From positions 31,609,989 through 31,673,988 of the forward strand of contig CM077828.1 in assembly GCA_039720395.1 (NCBI GenBank): a stretch of 64,000 bases of DNA. The letters are read 5' to 3'. Under the pieces are notes generated by a model. That model ran no database searches. It had not been told where the DNA came from and worked only from the letters and a program-made list of their open reading frames with translations. This DNA comes from Liquidambar formosana. Taxonomy: Eukaryota; Streptophyta; Magnoliopsida; Saxifragales; Altingiaceae. Both the position numbers and the translations under genes were made by a program. Position 1 is the stretch's first letter; each line of letters starts with the position of its first letter. Positions 27,301 to 39,301 of the stretch are shown here, in pieces.

Positions 27301-28037
27301 CTGTAAATATTGTACTGCTAAGTAGCTAACAATATTATGAAACGATTCCCCAAACATATTTTTTTATAATTGGTACATATTTGAGATTTAAGTCAGTTTA
27401 AAATGCATAATTCATGACATGCTTTGCTTTTTCATTTAATAAGAAACAGAAGAATCAACCACGTGCACTGCAAATGACTATTCACTCCTCAGTAATGGTA
27501 GGAACACAAGGTATAACGAAAGAACCATCCAATATAAACTTAATAGCTGTAAATGCAATCAAAACCCAGGCCAATTTGAGTTCCGTATAGTATTGTGTAT
27601 AACAATAACAAAAGCAAACACAAAACTATAACAAAACAAAAAAGGTTGAAGTTTCCATTTAGTTGTGATCCTCACTAATATTATATCAATACAAACTGGA
27701 CTGAACTTACCATTCGATGCCCTGAGCGTGGACTTGGACACCCTTTGAAATTTAGTTGTTCCCATTGATTTGTTTTCAGGTCCAACATCCAAAAGTCCTA
27801 TAACAACAAAATCCAAGGGCAAAATTCTAACCTTAAGCACAAATTTAATATATATATAGATATAAGATGATAATCAGGTAAGTACATGCTAATATAACTT
27901 ATATCAACACCCGCATTGGAGGTTGTACCTCATGCATTAGTGGGATATGAAGTACATTGGACCAATGCAAGGGGTACAACCCCTAATGCATGGTGTTGAT
28001 ATAACTTATATCAACACATGCTGATGAGAACATAACC

Positions 28038-28084
<47 letters not shown>

Positions 28085-29067
28085 TGAGAAAAACACTGTA
28101 TAATTCCAATATACAAATATACAATAACCCATGTATTCTTCTTCAAAAAAAGATGCAAGATGACCCGTCTTACTTTGTAGTGATGGAATCGCTCTTGGTT
28201 TGGAGACGTAAACTCACCACCTAATGATAAACAATCACAGTTATAAACATGATTCAGCGGAATTGCAATATATATATATATACCAGTGAGCCAAAGTATA
28301 ATGAGTTTACCAAAGATATAGAGATAATTCTTCCAAGCAACTGCCTGATGAGCACTACGAGGTGGCGGGCTATTAGGGCTTGAAACCAACTTCCATTCCT
28401 GCTTCTCAACATCATACCGGTAAAGATCACCGTACACAAAAGTCTGCCTCAATCCGATACCATACAACTCCATAATATCAGTAAATATAGCAACACACAA
28501 ACAAAAATAAATCATATGCTCATCTCAAGCATCATCATTACTATTATGATTATGACCTAACCTTGTTCCCATTGTAGAATTCGCCCCCGTAAAGAATCAA
28601 TTCCGTCTCTTTCAATGGATTAATATTGAGCTACACCCAATCAGTAAACACCATCATCAAATTCAATCCTTCGATTTCAGCATTTTACTCACTATATATA
28701 CATAAAGTACATCATACATACATACATGCATATATAGAGAGAGAAGTAGTGGTAAGGGCAGTACCGAACAGTTTGATCGAGGAGAGGGTGCGGCGACGTT
28801 TTCCTCGATGTGGACTTCCTTCTTCTTAGCTTCCTCCTTTTGTATACTCAACTATGGAATCAAAACGTACACATGTATTATATTTCATCAACAAACCCAT
28901 GATAAATATATATACATAGATATATGAGTATATACCAGAATGGCGTCGATGTCGTCTTCAAGGGAGATCTTCTTGGTCTCTCTGCGAGCTTTTTTTTCCT
29001 CTGCTTTCGCTGTTTTTCTCTCTGTTTTCTCTTTACCTTTCCCTGGCTTCTTCGTTTTCTTCCCCAT
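14955..29067 (-). CDS. KLHDC4: kelch-repeat/DUF4110 protein (KLHDC4 family), 20 exons, with apparent frameshift
   Basis: Exons: 29067-28936, 28851-28765, 28630-28562, 28443-28311, 28220-28174, 27797-27711, 26720-26659, 25263-25221, 25114-25034, 24104-23988, 22282-22177, 19947-19884, 19504-19462, 19106-18836, 18753-18592, 17898-17773, 16972-16820, 16484-16398, 15219-15151, 15059-14955. All junctions are GT-AG and in phase. The exception is exon 14, which is 271 nt between two phase-0 introns, one base over 90 codons. As read it stops at 18900, giving 425 aa instead of about 680. Features in order: a Lys-rich N-terminus (MGKKTKKPGKGKEK), kelch blades (LILYGGEFYNG, LYIFGGEF, IIVFGGFYD, IFLYGGYS, ALLFGGVVD, LYIYGGMME), an acidic stretch (SEDEDEDDDEDD) and a C-terminal DUF4110 domain (PGETLKDFYRRTN onward). 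The closest known relative is Arabidopsis At5g50310. The molecular role is unknown. A nuclear scaffold is plausible from the basic and acidic tails. Confidence 0.92.
16487..16514. repeat. CA microsatellite
   Basis: A (CA)n run directly abuts the 3' splice site of the kelch-gene exon that starts at 16484. On the minus strand it therefore forms a GT-repeat polypyrimidine/acceptor region, which is unusual and could affect splicing efficiency. Confidence 0.8.
17047..17091. repeat. TTTC/TTCT microsatellite
   Basis: About 11 units of TTTC, with one interrupted unit, lie in a kelch-gene intron. On the coding strand the tract is GAAA-rich. Confidence 0.8.
18336..18374. repeat. CT microsatellite
   Basis: Nearly 20 CT units lie in the intron before the acidic exon of the kelch gene, followed by short TA and GT runs. 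Confidence 0.85.
20201..20478. repeat. tandem duplication, two copies of about 137 bp
   Basis: Copies at about 20201-20337 and 20342-20478 both begin GTTAC(TAC)CTTAACCCACATAT and both end near AATGCT(G/A)AAACAGAAGTAA. Roughly 15% divergence suggests an old duplication. It lies in the long kelch-gene intron between 19948 and 22176. The rest of that 2.2-kb intron shows nothing else I can name. Confidence 0.75.
22744..23069 (+). mobile_element. 3' remnant of an RTE-type LINE reverse transcriptase
   Basis: The plus-strand frame reads CIREKVRVTTIEKKMMENHL, then RLFGHVQQRP, then the GRPKITW stretch. This is the conserved C-terminal tail of plant RTE-clade non-LTR retrotransposon ORFs (usual pattern LRWFGHVQRRP...RGRPKKTW). 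It ends with VDPMMLGLR and a TTCAGTT-rich tail, as expected near an RTE 3' end. The frame has a stop at 22975-22977 and the 5' part is missing. It lies antisense in a kelch-gene intron. Confidence 0.8.
23299..23584. mobile_element. hAT-like non-autonomous element with 8-bp target duplication
   Basis: GAGACTCA occurs at 23291-23298 and again at 23585-23592, flanking 286 bp. The element starts CAAGGGCGAAGCCAG. Its end, reverse-complemented, reads TAGGGGTGAAGCTAG, giving imperfect terminal repeats of about 15 bp. Short TIRs with an 8-bp duplication fit the hAT superfamily. It has no coding capacity and lies in the same kelch-gene intron as the RTE remnant. Confidence 0.75.
27896..28007. mobile_element. 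small foldback element in kelch-gene intron 5
   Basis: The arms at 27896-27929 and 27971-28007 are imperfect inverted copies, (AACT)TATATCAACACC...GGTTGTACC against GGGTACAACC...GGTGTTGATATA(AGTT). The terminal motif is repeated directly once more at 28001-28016. A TA microsatellite follows at about 28039-28075. Confidence 0.65.
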
Positions 29068-31120
29068 TTTCACTTCCTTCCAGCAGACGCAGAACTGCAG
29101 AAGAGGAGCGACACCAGATGATGACCCAGACGAGAGGCATTACATAAATGGCCACATTCATTCTAAACGATGTCGTTTTGACATATCCAAATCATTTTGT
29201 TTCAACCAATGTTCATGTGTTGAACTTCAATTTTTTTCATTTTTTTGTTTGATTTTTTTTTTTGGGGGGGAGGTTGCCAATGAGGTGTCTAAAAGTTTGG
29301 TCCATCTAATCATTAGAAAGCAGCATCATATGATAATACTTGTAAGGGGTTTTTTAATGTGTACGCTAAAAACATATGTTAAGATACAATTAATAAGCTA
29401 AGCATTACATAGGTTAATGTATTCGTCTGATTTTCTAAGCATTTTTACATTTTTCTAAGCAATTTGCACTATTTTCTATACATTTTACTATTACCCATAC
29501 AATGATTGACTCATTAATTACAGTTTAACATGTGTCTTTAAGGCATATGTTAAGAAAATCCTGCTTATAATAGTTTACTTGCATTTTTCTCACTCACTAG
29601 GTGAAAGATCTTAGATTCATGCTTATGGAAAAATATCGATACCCATTTGTTAATATTATGCAATTAAGGGTAGGTGCCAAGAGATTACATCGATTATCAA
29701 AAAATCATTAGATAGAGATCATAGAATTACATATACTATTAGTATCAACGCCATATCAATTTATTGTTCACCCCAAAAAATTAAAAAATAAATAAAAATA
29801 TTGTGGTCGTTGGATTGAGTTACATATACCGGTTTTGATTTTGTTGGTGAGCTCCATTTGCCTATAAATCTGTTTAACCTTGTAAAGAAAGTAAGGTAGA
29901 AAAACAAAAATTCCAAACCTGGCTAGTTAAAAGGGTGCTTTTTTTTTTTTTTCCTTTTCATTGGTGTTTGTGTGTTTTTGGGGAGCATACTGTTTCTTCA
30001 AATGCACCAATTTATTGCCACCCCCGTAGCTATGATGGTATTTATTTATGTCTTATAAAAGGGAGGTCAGTGATTCAAAACCAGTTCAAAAACTAGACTG
30101 GGCCTTATTCAATATGGGTATCTATGTTATGAGTCTTGCTATACTCTCCTTATCCTATAAAGATAGGTCATTTTTGTTATTTTTTGTGTGCCAAAATTTT
30201 TGTTCATGAGTTAAGTTATTGTCACCACATAAAGTTATGGATAAAAAAAAAAAATTAAGAATTCAAATTGAAAAAAGTTAAATAAATAAATAAATAAATA
30301 AATCTGCTATTAAATTGTTAAGGGGAAAGAAAGAGAGAATAAGAGGATAGTTATGATAGAAAGAAATCACCGTCATTATCTTAAATTATCAATTTAAACC
30401 TCTAAATAAAAATTTGAAAAAAAAAAAAAAAAAACTTATAAGGGCATTTAGTACTTCACCTTATACATTCAACGAAAATTACAAACATTTTCATAGTGGC
30501 AAGTTCTGTGAGAGGGTTCTAGTTTCAGAGAAGATGGGTCTGAAAAGTCAAGGAAATGTGCTTTTTGCCATACTTTTGGAACGTGAAATGATGAGTATTG
30601 AGGGACGGAAGTCCCATAGCCCATTGTTGAAACTCCTTCAGTCTTTTGGCAAACTGATGGTGTCAGGCACGAAGTACTTATCCACTGTAACATGATGCTT
30701 CGACACCAATGTTTCTAAAACGACGTCGATTTCTATACAGCCCACACACAAAAACGCATCGTTTCCTGACAGCTTTCCCCTTTAAATTCGATTCAAAGCG
30801 CCTTTATAAAACACGCTTTCAATTGACCAAGCGTGTTTTTTATGTGCGCTTTCTCTAAAAAAGCTTTGTGTCTAACAACGCTTTCCATATAAGAATTTTT
30901 TTTAAAAAAAGAACCTTGAAAAATCGTGGTATTAACGAATTTGCACTCATCACTCTTTCGCAGTCTCAACCTTCTCTCTCTCAGCATTGTTCTACACCAT
31001 CGACGCCGGCGTACATCCCTCCGACCGCCGTAATGTCTCGCAGCCGACGACGACGACCTATCATACGGCCGTTCTCTCTCGCTAACCTTTGTATATAATA
31101 ACAGAATCGTCTTCTTCGTT
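29068..31120. other. intergenic DNA between the kelch gene and the FBD pseudogene
   Basis: This includes the TATA-less kelch promoter (29068 upward) and no supported gene. Around 30020-30110 there are weak tRNA-promoter-like A and B box motifs, possibly an old SINE. A hairpin lies at 30795-30852 (24-bp arms, AAAGCGC...ACACGCTT, a few mismatches, 10-nt loop). The GC-richer patch with CTCTCTC and CGACG repeats at about 30960-31080 could be an orphaned promoter or 5' UTR of the pseudogene downstream. Confidence 0.45.
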
Positions 31121-32026
31121 GAGAGCGTGCCCTGCCCCTTCTCCATAATTACGCTTTCAGGTGAAATCACATTGGTACTTTCTCTTTGGAATTCTACTCT
31201 CCTCTTATATCTGTTCAATCAAAACCCTAGATCAACAAGGGCTTTAAATTCCCATCTTTATAAGGAATCAATCATGTATAATACCAACTTGAGTGGGGAA
31301 AAAGTGACACCTGATTCTACATACTCAAAGCACGAGGTGAAATTTTTTGATCCCTTTTAGTTCATGAAAAATCATTATCAAGATTGAATTTTTTTTTTTT
31401 ATGTGTTTTATTATTTTTGGAAGTGCACCTGTTTACTTGCAATCAGTCTTCTGAAGAAAGAGATAATTTTTTTGGAGATATCCCAATGCTACTGTTTGGA
31501 AAGTGTTGAGGTATTTTTTTGGAGATAATCTTGTGTCTTAAAACTATTGTGGAGAAGCAATAAAATTGGATGTGAGGAATGCCCCTCAGCTTGTTGAGGT
31601 ATCTATTGGTTAGATACCTTTGCGTTTTACTCAATTTCAAGCTGTCTTTATCAGCTGGAGACTCTTACATTGGACATAGATATGAAGGCGTAAAGTCATC
31701 TTATATTTTTCCAGCACAATTGTTTGCTTATAAATTGATTGTTGAGTAAATGCTTTTCTATAATTACTTCTCCCTTTCAGATACAGGAGTTCACAGAGGT
31801 TCTTGAATTGACTAAACTCAAGCGCTTAATGTTGAGTTTTCAAGCACATTATGAAGACAGCTTCCTTGGGTGGACTTCCTTGATAAAGGCAGCTCCTTCC
31901 TTGCATAGTTTTAGAGTGGAGGTGAGTGTTCTTTCTATATTACTTACTACTTTAAAAGATATCAGCTATTTATGTCGTCTGAATATTGCGAATAGCATGT
32001 TGATTTATATAATTGTCGGTACAAAG

Positions 32027-32042
32027 CGCCCCCCCCCCCCCC
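32027..32042. repeat. poly-C tract
   Basis: About 14 consecutive cytosines, followed by CT-rich sequence, lie just after the intact LRR exon of the pseudogene. Confidence 0.75.
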
Positions 32043-32936
32043 TCTCCTCTCTCTTTCTCCGGTATCATTTATTTGATGGGGAGTGGTCTTGCAATTTACT
32101 ATGTTCTAGCATTAGAGCTTGCTCTTAAATGTGATTCTGTGATGATATTATAATGTGCATGTTTAGATTATGACTTGGTCCAGATATTGAATTGGCTAGT
32201 TGTTGGGGATTGAGTTGATTCTAGTGGAATTATGATTCAACTCAATTTGAGTGCATGCTAATTGATGTAATATCATGAATGCTCTGTCTTAACAATGCTA
32301 GTGGAATTATAGACCTTGAAGACAATGCCACTCTTTGGTGATATGAACTGGACTAAAGATTGAAGAGATTGATGGTGACGGTGAAGGAGAGTTGGTGATA
32401 TGTCACATTAGTGGGATTTGGCCATGGAGGAATTTGGAATGGTCCAAAACCACCTAATTTAAACTTGATCTGTTTGTAGTTGGGTGAAAAGAATGATTAA
32501 AGGGGGCCAACTTGAAACCACTCATAGAAATTTTTTATGCGATAATCTTAAATTAATATTTAAGCAATAGTAAAATTATATTGGAACGTAATTGAATAAT
32601 TTTTTACTTTCCAATTTGGGTTGATATGGATTCTAAGTTTGAGAGCATGTCCCAACTTAACCCTTTTTAATCATAGTTGTAAACTGAAGTACGGATACTT
32701 CAAACCCTCGTTCGTATCTTTTATTGTAGTTGTATCGAATATGATACTCGTCGGGTTTGTGGGCATAGATATTGGATTTGTTATGTACATATTCAAAAGT
32801 AAAAATGATAAATTTTAAATACAAAGACTTTAAGGATATTTGTAAGATGTGTGAGGGATATGAGGGGATACGTTGGGGGCTCCCATGGACATTGACACAT
32901 TGACAAAACAAATCTTCAAAATCTAGGATGCGACAG

Positions 32937-33886
32937 TGGAATCACTAAGGGAAGGCTAAAAATGGTTGCAGAGCTTCATATGGCATTTCAGTATCTTGTA
33001 TCTGTTTTCATGCTTCATAGCTTGTAGATCGTTTGTACAATAACAAAATGTAGTTCACTGATAGTCTGATTGCTTGGCAGTGGTCTAAAAAAATTGGGTT
33101 GGTTTGAACGATTTGTGCTTAGTTTCTCCAGGTAGTCTTCAATGATCTATTTCAAGAATCAAACTAGACAAATGTTTAGGTTTCCAAGTGATCTGTCCCA
33201 CTGGCATGTTGGGCCTGGTTCTAGTGATTGATTTTATAATCAAGTTGGATTTAGGTTCCTTGAAGTGACCCAATTGTTCTTCTTTTTTTTTTTTTCTCTC
33301 TTCGTAATGGTCTTGGGAGGGTGAAGCTTTAGGATTTTGCTAGTTGATACAAGATAATATTTTGTTGAACTATTGATTCTTCAAAAGGTTAAAAATTGTT
33401 ATCCATTTCTAGATACACCAATGTATGTTTCCATTGTTTAATAGTGTTAGGTTTCTGACCTAAAAGCCTAAGCTATTAGGTGGAGGGCCCAAAGAAGGTA
33501 TATGAAGCCATATCAAACCCAATATTTGGACAATGTTTTCCAAACTGAAAGTGGTCTCTCTTTTTATCTAATTCAGGTAATTCCAACTTTGAAATATTCA
33601 TGCTTCTTATCAAGATAAAAACTTTCATATTTAGACTACCTTTTGGGCATGTTTCTTAAAGTGAAAATGGATTTGGCCCTTTGTTTTATCCTTTACATAT
33701 ATTTACCTCTATTATATTTCTTATTTTTAATGGTTAAAACAATTTATTTAATATTTATAAATGTTAGAAATTTGGTTTTGGCTTGATCTAATAATATTTG
33801 AGTCATGTTTATGTTCTCCAAGGATTTAGTGGGGGAGTTGTCCAAGAAGCTCTGCAACCATTTTTAGCCTTCCCGTAGTGATTCCA
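32937..33886. mobile_element. about 950-bp element with 41-bp terminal inverted repeats
   Basis: Positions 32937-32977 (TGGAATCACTAAGGGAAGGC...) and 33846-33886 are reverse complements over 41 bp with one mismatch. They enclose about 870 bp with no long ORF, inside the 4-kb intron of the FBD pseudogene. I see no obvious target duplication (left flank GATGCGACAG, right flank GAAATAATGT). A non-autonomous DNA transposon is the simplest reading. Confidence 0.7.
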
Positions 33887-34437
33887 GAAATAATGTCCCT
33901 GTTTGAACTCAAGTTATGAACCTGATGTGAAGGTGGGAGTAGATGTGTCCATTGTTATTTTATATAAATAACTGAAGACTGTCCTAAGTAACATCATCAT
34001 GTGGAATGCTGACTATTTTGTCTGGTAACATCATCATGTAGAATGCTGACAATTCATCTGGCAAATTTGGTCTGGTGATTGGCTTTTAATTACAAAATTG
34101 AATTTCTGTTTCTATTTTGATTGTATATATATCCAGGATGCTCTGTCAGTCCGTTCTTTTTCTTGACTTATAATCCATTTTTATGTAAATGCTTTCACAT
34201 AACGTCATAACCTTTTTATAATATAATCATTACCTTAACAAAAAAAAAAAAAAAAAAAAAAAAATTGTGCTTTCACATAACCAGAAGAAATCCTTCCCAA
34301 TAGTGTGTGTTGGAATTTAAGTTTCATATGCATGTTGCTTGCTTAATAGTTATGTGGAATATATTCAGCACTTTGTGTGAAATTCATTTAATTTCTATTC
34401 TTCAACTATAAAAATAAAAATTACATTATTTATGCGC

Positions 34438-34495
34438 GCTCTCTCTCTCTCTCTCTATCTCATTTTTCAAATATAGAAATAAAAATTACATTATT

Positions 34496-34536
<41 letters not shown>

Positions 34537-34735
34537 CAACCCATCCACCCTCCCTGCAAAACATAACGAAATGAAAATTTTAAAAACAAATTCCAAAACC
34601 ACCACTGCCACCACCACCATCAACATGCTTGCTGAAGGTAGTGTCTCTTTTATTTATTTATTATTAGAGGAAATAAAAAATGAATAACAAAATTACATTA
34701 TTAATGCTCTCTCTCTCTCTCTCTTTCTCTCTTTA
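34438..34735. repeat. cluster of three CT microsatellites
   Basis: (CT)n runs occur at about 34438-34456, 34502-34531 and 34707-34733. Two are preceded by the same AATAAAAATTACATTATTTATG segment, so a short tandem duplication of repeat plus flank has occurred. Confidence 0.8.
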
Positions 34736-36706
34736 AATTTATGAGAGGAAATTAACAGGTCAATAAGGAATTTTACCGCTTAAATGGAAAAGAAGGGTAA
34801 AAACTATCTTTTGATGGCCAAATGACTGTTAAGGACATTGTAAATTGTTTACGAATTTGAATTTATTAAATAAATAAAAAAATGTTTAAGAATTTGACAC
34901 AAGAAAAGATTGTCATTTGAATAGCTTTATGGAGTTGGAAAAGTTTGGTTATCATTTTTGGGCCTCTGTAGTTACAAAATAGAAGTACTAAGACTTAAGA
35001 TGAATAGAACTCATGGTACCATAAAAAATACTAAAAAATAAATCCTTAACAATTTGACATTTCTTTGCCAAGAAGAAGCATGTTTGCTATTAGTAAATAA
35101 ACCGTGGGGATTCTCATGTTATTAGGAGTTTCCATGTTAGGTTTAGTATTTTGTACTTCTGTAGTAAAATGCTCAATTTTAAAAGTTGGTATAGTTTCGT
35201 TAGTGTTTGTGCTTTGACTCATTACTAGTTCTAATTTTTTTTTTTTTTCCTGTACTTAATTTCCAATTTTCTATTCATCTCTTATTGACAAAGGAGCTGT
35301 GTGGACTTGTTTCACTTGGTGAGACAAGGATAGGTTCAACCTGAGTTGACTTCAGTTATGTTGTGGTAGTTTTTATACTAGAATTATAGCTATTACAAAG
35401 GAAAATGTGGCAATGGAAAGTGGAAGTTCTGTTTGAAATGTAAAGGTTTGTATTGAGCTGGATGTTTCAAATTGATCTAACTTGGTGGTGATCTGTAAGT
35501 GGTTTCACTGTCTTCTACTTTAGTTTCTTAGAGAAATTTTGGGTTTAACAGCAACAAGTCATCTTTGTTTAAAGGCTTTCTTTTTTATTTGTACGGGTAC
35601 ATAGAACTTCATTGCCTTGAGTCCTTGACTTTAAGCAAGGCTTAATTCTCAATCTCTAACCTCCATAACCAACAAAACTAGAGCTCAACTTATAACTTAG
35701 TCTAAGGCTTTAGTTGCACCTTCTTGGTATTGTTTTTGTTTTTGTTTTTGTCAAATTTTAATTCTCTTTAGTGGTACTGATAAGGTACATGATGTTGCAT
35801 CTCCCAAGTAATTAAGTTTTATATAGTGTTGGGTTGTTGTTAGATACATTTTGTTGTTTCCACAGCAGTTGAATTTAGCTAATTGAGCACATTCAATTGA
35901 TAGGATCTCTATTATATATCTAAGCAAAGGGTGACATAGGTTTTTTTTTTTTTTTTTTTTTTTCCCATTGTAGTCGCCATCATATGGAACACGAGAGGGA
36001 GAAAGATGCAAAAGGTGACTAAATGTCCCTATCGATGCCTCAAGGTGATGGAGTCGGTCAGTTTTACTGGGTGTAGTGCTGATATTGAGCTTGTGATGCA
36101 TTTGCTTGAGAATGCTTCCACACTCGAGAAGATTATTATTGATCATTGTAGTCCACTTAGTTTCAGAACCCGTGGGAATTTAATGAAAAGATGAAGAAAG
36201 AAGCAAAAAGGCATGCCCTGCTGCTGAAAAGAAACCTACGTCCAGGAGTAATATTAGTTGTTATTTAATTCTGATTATCATAATTTGTTAGCTATAAATG
36301 TATTGACATTAATTTATGTAAGTTTAAAGTTTGTGGAATTGTTGCTTGGACACCAAAATACTTGTGTACTTGTGCATTTATTTCATCAACTTTTTTGATT
36401 CAAGGTAACTTCTTTGGAAAATTTGTGGTCATGTGCTCTTGTCCAACAAACGATTCCTTAATTGGGACACACCTTTTAAGGGCCTTACGGTTGCATCTAT
36501 CAGTGTTTATCATTGTTATTTTTGTTATGTACTTGGTTGTTCTTTGTAATAGACATGTAGTGTTTATAATCATTAATTCAATCGACATTTAGCTGAGTCC
36601 CAAAACCAATAAAGCCCACCCATCTTGAACTATGGTTTTTATTCCAGTAGATACTAAAAAACTTAATGTTCATTATTCCCTTTTTCATGCCCATAGGAAA
36701 TAATTA

Positions 36707-37049
36707 GGGTTTATTTGGGCGTCCAATTCAAAATTAAACAATTCAAAAAATTTAACATAATATTGAAAGCATAATTCATCAATCATCATCTTGAATTAAA
36801 ATATTTTAAAATATTATAGTTGACACTATAATTGATGTTGTAGAATCAATTCTAAAAATTCATGAAATGCAACTATTCTCTTATTTGTGATAATAACCAT
36901 CATTGCAACTATTTTGAATTTTCACTTTTATTTGTGATGATAATCATTATTTTCTTGAATTTGTCAATCCAAGAAGATAGATTATGCCTTCAACACTATG
37001 TAAAATTTCTTAAATTATTTAATTTCGAATTGGATGTCCACATAGGCCC
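36707..37049. mobile_element. Tourist-like (PIF/Harbinger) MITE
   Basis: The 343-bp element begins GGGTTTATTTGGGCGTCC. Its other end reverse-complemented reads GGGCCTATGTGGACATCC. Both continue into CAATTC(A/G)AAATTAAA. TTA flanks both sides (36704-36706 and 37050-37052), the PIF/Harbinger duplication. There is no meaningful ORF. Confidence 0.8.
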
Positions 37050-37844
37050 TTAATCAATCTTTATCATCAATCTTTATCATCTAACTAGCTAGTGTTTTCA
37101 CATAGTGCCAAAAGTTCATTAGTGCATAGTGATAGAGAATTGGGGTTTGTAAGGCTGATGAGATGGGTTAACTCAGTCATGAGCCCATGTGTCATGTCTT
37201 AACCCTAATAAAAAATAGAGCATTAGGTCATCATAATCAAAGATAGAGCATTGGGTGAAATGATGAGGAAGAAAGACAAAAATCAAAACCTTAAAAGGAG
37301 AGCCTCTTTTCTACCTCTGCACCTGATATAGTAATGCCTGGAGTCCTGGACATATATATATAGATCAGTCTTTAGCTTTTTCAGTTGTTTGTAATCTTTT
37401 ATTTTTCACTTCCCTCCCATCTCTCAAAAGAAGAACCCATTGCAGTTCTCAAGCTTAAAAATCCCAAATCTCTTCACGCATGCAACACATAAATTTGTAA
37501 AATATCTCCCATGAGTTTTTGAATTACTTGCCTAAAGCATTTGTCCCACTACTAAACAAACATTTTAGCATATATACAATTGGAAAAGTGCTATCTCCTA
37601 TTATATAGTTACATGTTTCTATAAAGGTCCGATGCGCCGGCGCGCATGTCCTAATCACTACCTTATTCTTAACTGAATTATATCTATATATAGATATAAT
37701 TTTTTTTTTTTTTTGGGAGGGGGGGGTGTTGGGAGTCACAAAAGGCCTTGCATAGCATTGCTAGCTAGTTGCTACTATGATTTGATTAATCAATTATTAA
37801 GGGGAAATCATAAGCATTAAACATATTTTTTGTGCTTTCAATAA

Positions 37845-37940
37845 GGTTGAGGATTTAAATTAGAGTAGCTAGTGCCGGTTGCCCTAGCCGGGGGGCCTAC
37901 GCTCTGACAAGTGGCTCACCAATCGAGCTTCGGCCTAAAC
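37845..37940 (-). repeat. degenerate tRNA-derived SINE-like segment
   Basis: On the minus strand, AGCTCGATTGGTGAGCCAC resembles a tRNA pol III A box region. About 60 nt further on there is a weak B box-like sequence. The intervening GC-rich part (CAGAGCGTAGGCCCCCCGG) follows plant tRNA-SINE spacing. It is too degenerate to call a tRNA gene. Confidence 0.35.
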
Positions 37941-38100
37941 AATTTTATTCAACATTTTGATCCATTTCTTTTAAATTTAGATCAATTTGCTTCATTTCAA
38001 ACTACCTAAAGGCATTTGACAAAACTTGTAATTACACACTTATGTGTTTTACCCTCTTTTTTTTTTTTTTTTTTTAGTCCTTCTGCAATCGAAAAGTAAC

Positions 38101-38403
38101 CGGGTCTAACTGGTGTCGGTTTGGTACACTATTACATTATGTTTAGATAAGAAATTTTTAAGTGAAATTTGTTTTTAAGATGGAATTTGTAAAATTTTTA
38201 TAAGAATTTTAGGGGTCTAACGGTGCCGGTTTGGTACACCATTAGATTATGTTTGGATAATAAATTTTTAGGTAAATTTGCTTTTGAAATAGAATTTGTA
38301 AAATTTGTATAAGGATAAGATTGACAAAATTCTTATAAAAATTTTACAAATTCCATCTTAAAAACAAATTTCACCCTAAAAATTTCTTATCCACACATAA
38401 CGT
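38101..38403. mobile_element. foldback element with tandem-duplicated left arm
   Basis: The arms at 38247-38320 and 38331-38400 form a long inverted repeat starting TTATGTTTGGATAA / TTATGTGTGGATAA. The left arm and its flank (GGTCTAACGGTGCCGGTTTGG) are preceded by a second copy at about 38101-38211 with a period near 112 bp. The element was therefore partly duplicated after or during insertion. Confidence 0.65.
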
Positions 38404-39301
38404 TAAGGAAGAAAAAAAAAAAAAAGAAGGGAATTTATGACAAAGGGTGCTATTGAAGGCTTCATGGTCTTTGAGACAAATCAGATAGTAAGACAAGTAA
38501 AGGGCACTCAATACAACTTGAGGATTATGTAATGGCAAAGGGTGGCTATTGAAAGGCTTGAGATTAGTTTTAAATGAAATATCATAATAATTGGAAATAT
38601 ATATATATATATAAAGAGTTGGAAAATAGTATTTAAAATGAATTTATGATCTTCCAAAAGATCTGATTTTGGATTTATTCAACTACTTCTCTTAAAAATG
38701 ATTTCCAGCTATTTCAAAAGAAGCAGAATCCAGTGGTCCATTTTTCGAAGAAAAATTAAAATAATCATAATAAATGGGACTAAATGATTTTATCAAATAA
38801 GTATTCGTGGCATGAATATTATCAGTGGTACCCATTGAATCTGCACACATGAGCCCATATCTCTATGGATGGTGAAGATAATCCAAAGCACACTCATTAT
38901 TTCGCGTCAAAAGAGGTCAAAGCTCTATATACTATGATTGGGGATGCCAACTCGATCATTCAAAATAAAAAATTACAATATTTTAGGCACAAATTCATTT
39001 TCCTCATTAAAAAAAATAAAATAAAAAGAGGCATAAATGCATTTCTTTGGGATTTTTTTCATTGCTATAGCCTATATAGCTTATGGTATCCTTTTCCCAT
39101 TCCTTGCACATGTCCATTTCGTACAGTCTCAAAAACAAAAGTTAAGAGCACTGATTAGGTGACAAAATGACAACTCGACTTAATAAATTTTAATATTTTA
39201 AATAATTCACTTGCTCTATGATGAAAGTAATAATAAATAATATGATGGGCAAAATGGTCTTTCCCACAAAGCCCACATAAGATTAGTCCCAGGTCATTTG
39301 T

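Larger units (their letters stand above)
31440..36268 (+). pseudogene. F-box/LRR/FBD protein pseudogene (3' exons, frameshifted)
   Basis: Three blocks of an FBD-type F-box protein survive in order. At 31440-31705 degenerate leucine-rich repeats occur in shifting frames (AIKLDVRNAPQLVEVSIG then stop; LYQLETLTLDIDMKA then stop). At 31781-31921 an intact 47-codon LRR exon with good splice sites reads LTKLKRLMLSF...IKAAPSLHSFRVE. At 35974-36268 the FBD exon reads KVTKCPYRCLKVMESVSF and LLENASTLEKIIID. One frameshift lies before KVTK and another after RTRG. The second is needed to reach the typical tail KRHALLLKRNLRPG. No F-box is seen upstream. The open frame near 31275-31335 might be a leftover N-terminal exon, but that is a guess. 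Several F-box/FBD genes decay this way, so it is probably non-functional. Confidence 0.8.

Noticed and set aside
28666..28740. TA/CATA-rich stretch as a promoter element
   Set aside because: It lies inside the second intron of the kelch gene and is simple microsatellite sequence.
30414..30695. Overlapping open frames on both strands near 30.5 kb
   Set aside because: No domain, splice partners or conserved pattern. Possibly a non-coding transcript, but nothing in the sequence decides it.
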